From contig JADKCV010000015.1 of assembly GCA_016718655.1 (NCBI GenBank), positions 1-64,000 on the forward strand: a stretch of 64,000 nt of DNA. Direction: 5' to 3'. The notes under the pieces were generated by a model that ran no database searches, was not told the DNA's origin, and saw only the letters and a program-made list of their open reading frames with translations. The position numbers and the translations under genes are program-made. Origin of the DNA: Flavobacteriales bacterium (GTDB lineage Bacteria > Bacteroidota > Bacteroidia > Flavobacteriales_F > PHOS-HE28). Shown here piece after piece: positions 63,092-64,000 of the stretch; position 1 is the stretch's first letter, and each line of letters starts with the position of its first letter.

Positions 63092-64000
63092 ATGAAATTC
63101 GGAACGAAGGCCATCCACGCCGGTGTGGAACCCGACCCTACCACCGGGGCGATCATGACCCCCATCTACCAGACCAGCACCTATGTGCAGGCCGCACCTG
63201 GGGACCATAAGGGATATGAATACAGCCGTACGCACAATCCCACGCGTACAGCCTTACAGAACGCCCTCGCCGCATTGGAGAACGGATCCCATGGCCTGTG
63301 TTTCAGCAGTGGCATGGCCAGTATAGACGCAGTGGTGAAGCTTTTGGGGCCCGGGGACGAGGTGATAAGCACGAATGACCTGTATGGAGGGACCTATCGG
63401 CTATTCACCAGGATATTCGAGGGTTTCGGGGTGAAGTTCCGTTTCGTGGACATGGGTGACCTCCGCAACGTCGAGGCTGCCATCACTCCGAAGACCAAGC
63501 TCATCTGGGCTGAGACGCCCACCAATCCGCTCTTGCGTATCATCGATATCGCGGGTCTTGGTGAGCTTGCCCGGAAACAAGGCTGCCTACTTGGGGTGGA
63601 CAACACATTTGCGAGTCCCTACTTGCAGACCCCTATCGACCTGGGTGCCGACATCGTGATGCACAGTGTGACCAAGTATCTGGGTGGTCACAGTGACGTG
63701 GTCATGGGCGCATTGGTGGTGAAGGACGCCGAACTGGCCGAACGACTTGCATTCATCCAGAACAGCAGTGGTGCGACACCTGGTCCCATGGACTGTTTTC
63801 TTGTGCTGCGCGGCCTGAAGACGCTGCATCTACGCATGCAACGCCATTGTGAGAACGGTAAGGCCGTAGCGGAGTGGCTCCTTTCACACCCCAGTGTGGA
63901 CCATGTCTATTGGCCCGGCTTCACCACCCATGCCAATCACGAGGTGGCTGCTCGTCAGATGCGTGGATACGGCGGAATGATCAGTTTCACCCTGAAGGGG
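63092..64000 (+). CDS. Cys/Met-metabolism PLP enzyme (cystathionine gamma-synthase/lyase type), C-terminus cut by the window
   Basis: 303 codons are present and the frame is open to the window end; the family is about 380-400 residues. MKFGTKAIHAGVEPDPTTGAI and PIYQTSTYVQ open the protein, YEYSRTHNPTR carries phosphate-binding residues, SSGMASIDAV follows, and Lys195 in HSVTKYLGGHSD is the PLP lysine. GPMDCFLVLRGLKTLHLRM is also typical. Cystathionine gamma-synthase, gamma-lyase and methionine gamma-lyase cannot be told apart with confidence from this part. Confidence 0.9.
   Translation, partial: MKFGTKAIHAGVEPDPTTGAIMTPIYQTSTYVQAAPGDHKGYEYSRTHNPTRTALQNALAALENGSHGLCFSSGMASIDAVVKLLGPGDEVISTNDLYGGTYRLFTRIFEGFGVKFRFVDMGDLRNVEAAITPKTKLIWAETPTNPLLRIIDIAGLGELARKQGCLLGVDNTFASPYLQTPIDLGADIVMHSVTKYLGGHSDVVMGALVVKDAELAERLAFIQNSSGATPGPMDCFLVLRGLKTLHLRMQRHCENGKAVAEWLLSHPSVDHVYWPGFTTHANHEVAARQMRGYGGMISFTLKG

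Overview
The window looks like about 64 kb of chromosome from a high-GC member of the Bacteroidota, most likely a Flavobacteriales-type lineage known mainly from metagenomes (inference). The signs are a TonB-dependent receptor of the Bacteroidota type, T9SS-style secreted proteins, an ExbB-X-ExbD-ExbD cluster, an HU-TM-SPOR protein, and many TAnnTTTG-like promoter boxes just upstream of start codons with almost no Shine-Dalgarno sequences. KdsB and a family 9 glycosyltransferase indicate a Gram-negative, LPS-making cell. No phage, insertion sequence, CRISPR array or rRNA was seen. There is one tRNA, tRNA-Ser(GGA).

Layout. 1-2772 (minus): ribosome/translation block rplM-rpsI-rpsB-tsf and the start of pyrH. 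2.9-7.3 kb: kbl, a CPBP-like membrane protein, gatC, a PlsC-type acyltransferase and trpS. 7.3-11.7 kb: two overlapping secreted amidohydrolase-fold genes. 11.9-16.2 kb (plus): cytochrome-b-like membrane protein, lipoprotein cytochrome c, hflX and a class A penicillin-binding protein. 16.18-18.99 kb: a stretch of C, G and T homopolymer runs with a single A in about 2.8 kb, almost certainly a sequencing or assembly artefact. 19.0-25.3 kb: lipid A-type ABC exporter, rbfA, a methyltransferase, a beta-barrel protein, a LolC/E-type permease and dusB. 25.4-27.9 kb: energy-transducing ExbB/ExbD operon and tRNA-Ser. 28-35 kb: asparaginase, tatD, heptosyltransferase-like GT9, thioesterase, peroxiredoxin and several small conserved proteins. 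34-40 kb (minus): TonB receptor, multipass GT-C-like protein, kdsB, HU-SPOR and others in one directon. 40-44 kb: dprA, gdhA, a DUF4349 lipoprotein and an Omp28-like protein with a type A T9SS tail. 44.8-52.9 kb: two very large secreted proteins, a beta-propeller/PKD protein and an M36 metalloprotease, that share a C-terminal tail of about 410 residues; a bacilliredoxin lies between them. 53-64 kb: tadA, recJ, a PEGA/trypsin-like lipoprotein with a beta-barrel partner, two tiny ORFs, udk, nadD-gmk-yicC, an EamA transporter, a UPF0104-type membrane protein and a truncated Cys/Met-metabolism PLP enzyme.

How the genes fit together. Most are core metabolism and envelope genes, often packed with ATGA stop/start overlaps. 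The most distinctive biology is the pair of secreted giants with a common tail ending in two dockerin-like loops (consensus DG...Y.G..NDRDPIL..VGG). I do not recognise this tail as a named T9SS sorting domain. It could be a sorting or anchoring module.

Data quality. Four otherwise ordinary genes (plsC, the long amidohydrolase, the PBP and dusB) carry five single-base frameshifts, four of them in or beside G/C or A/T runs. With the 2.8-kb homopolymer block this points to uncorrected long-read errors rather than real pseudogenes. Apart from that block, no stretch over 300 bases lacks a gene.
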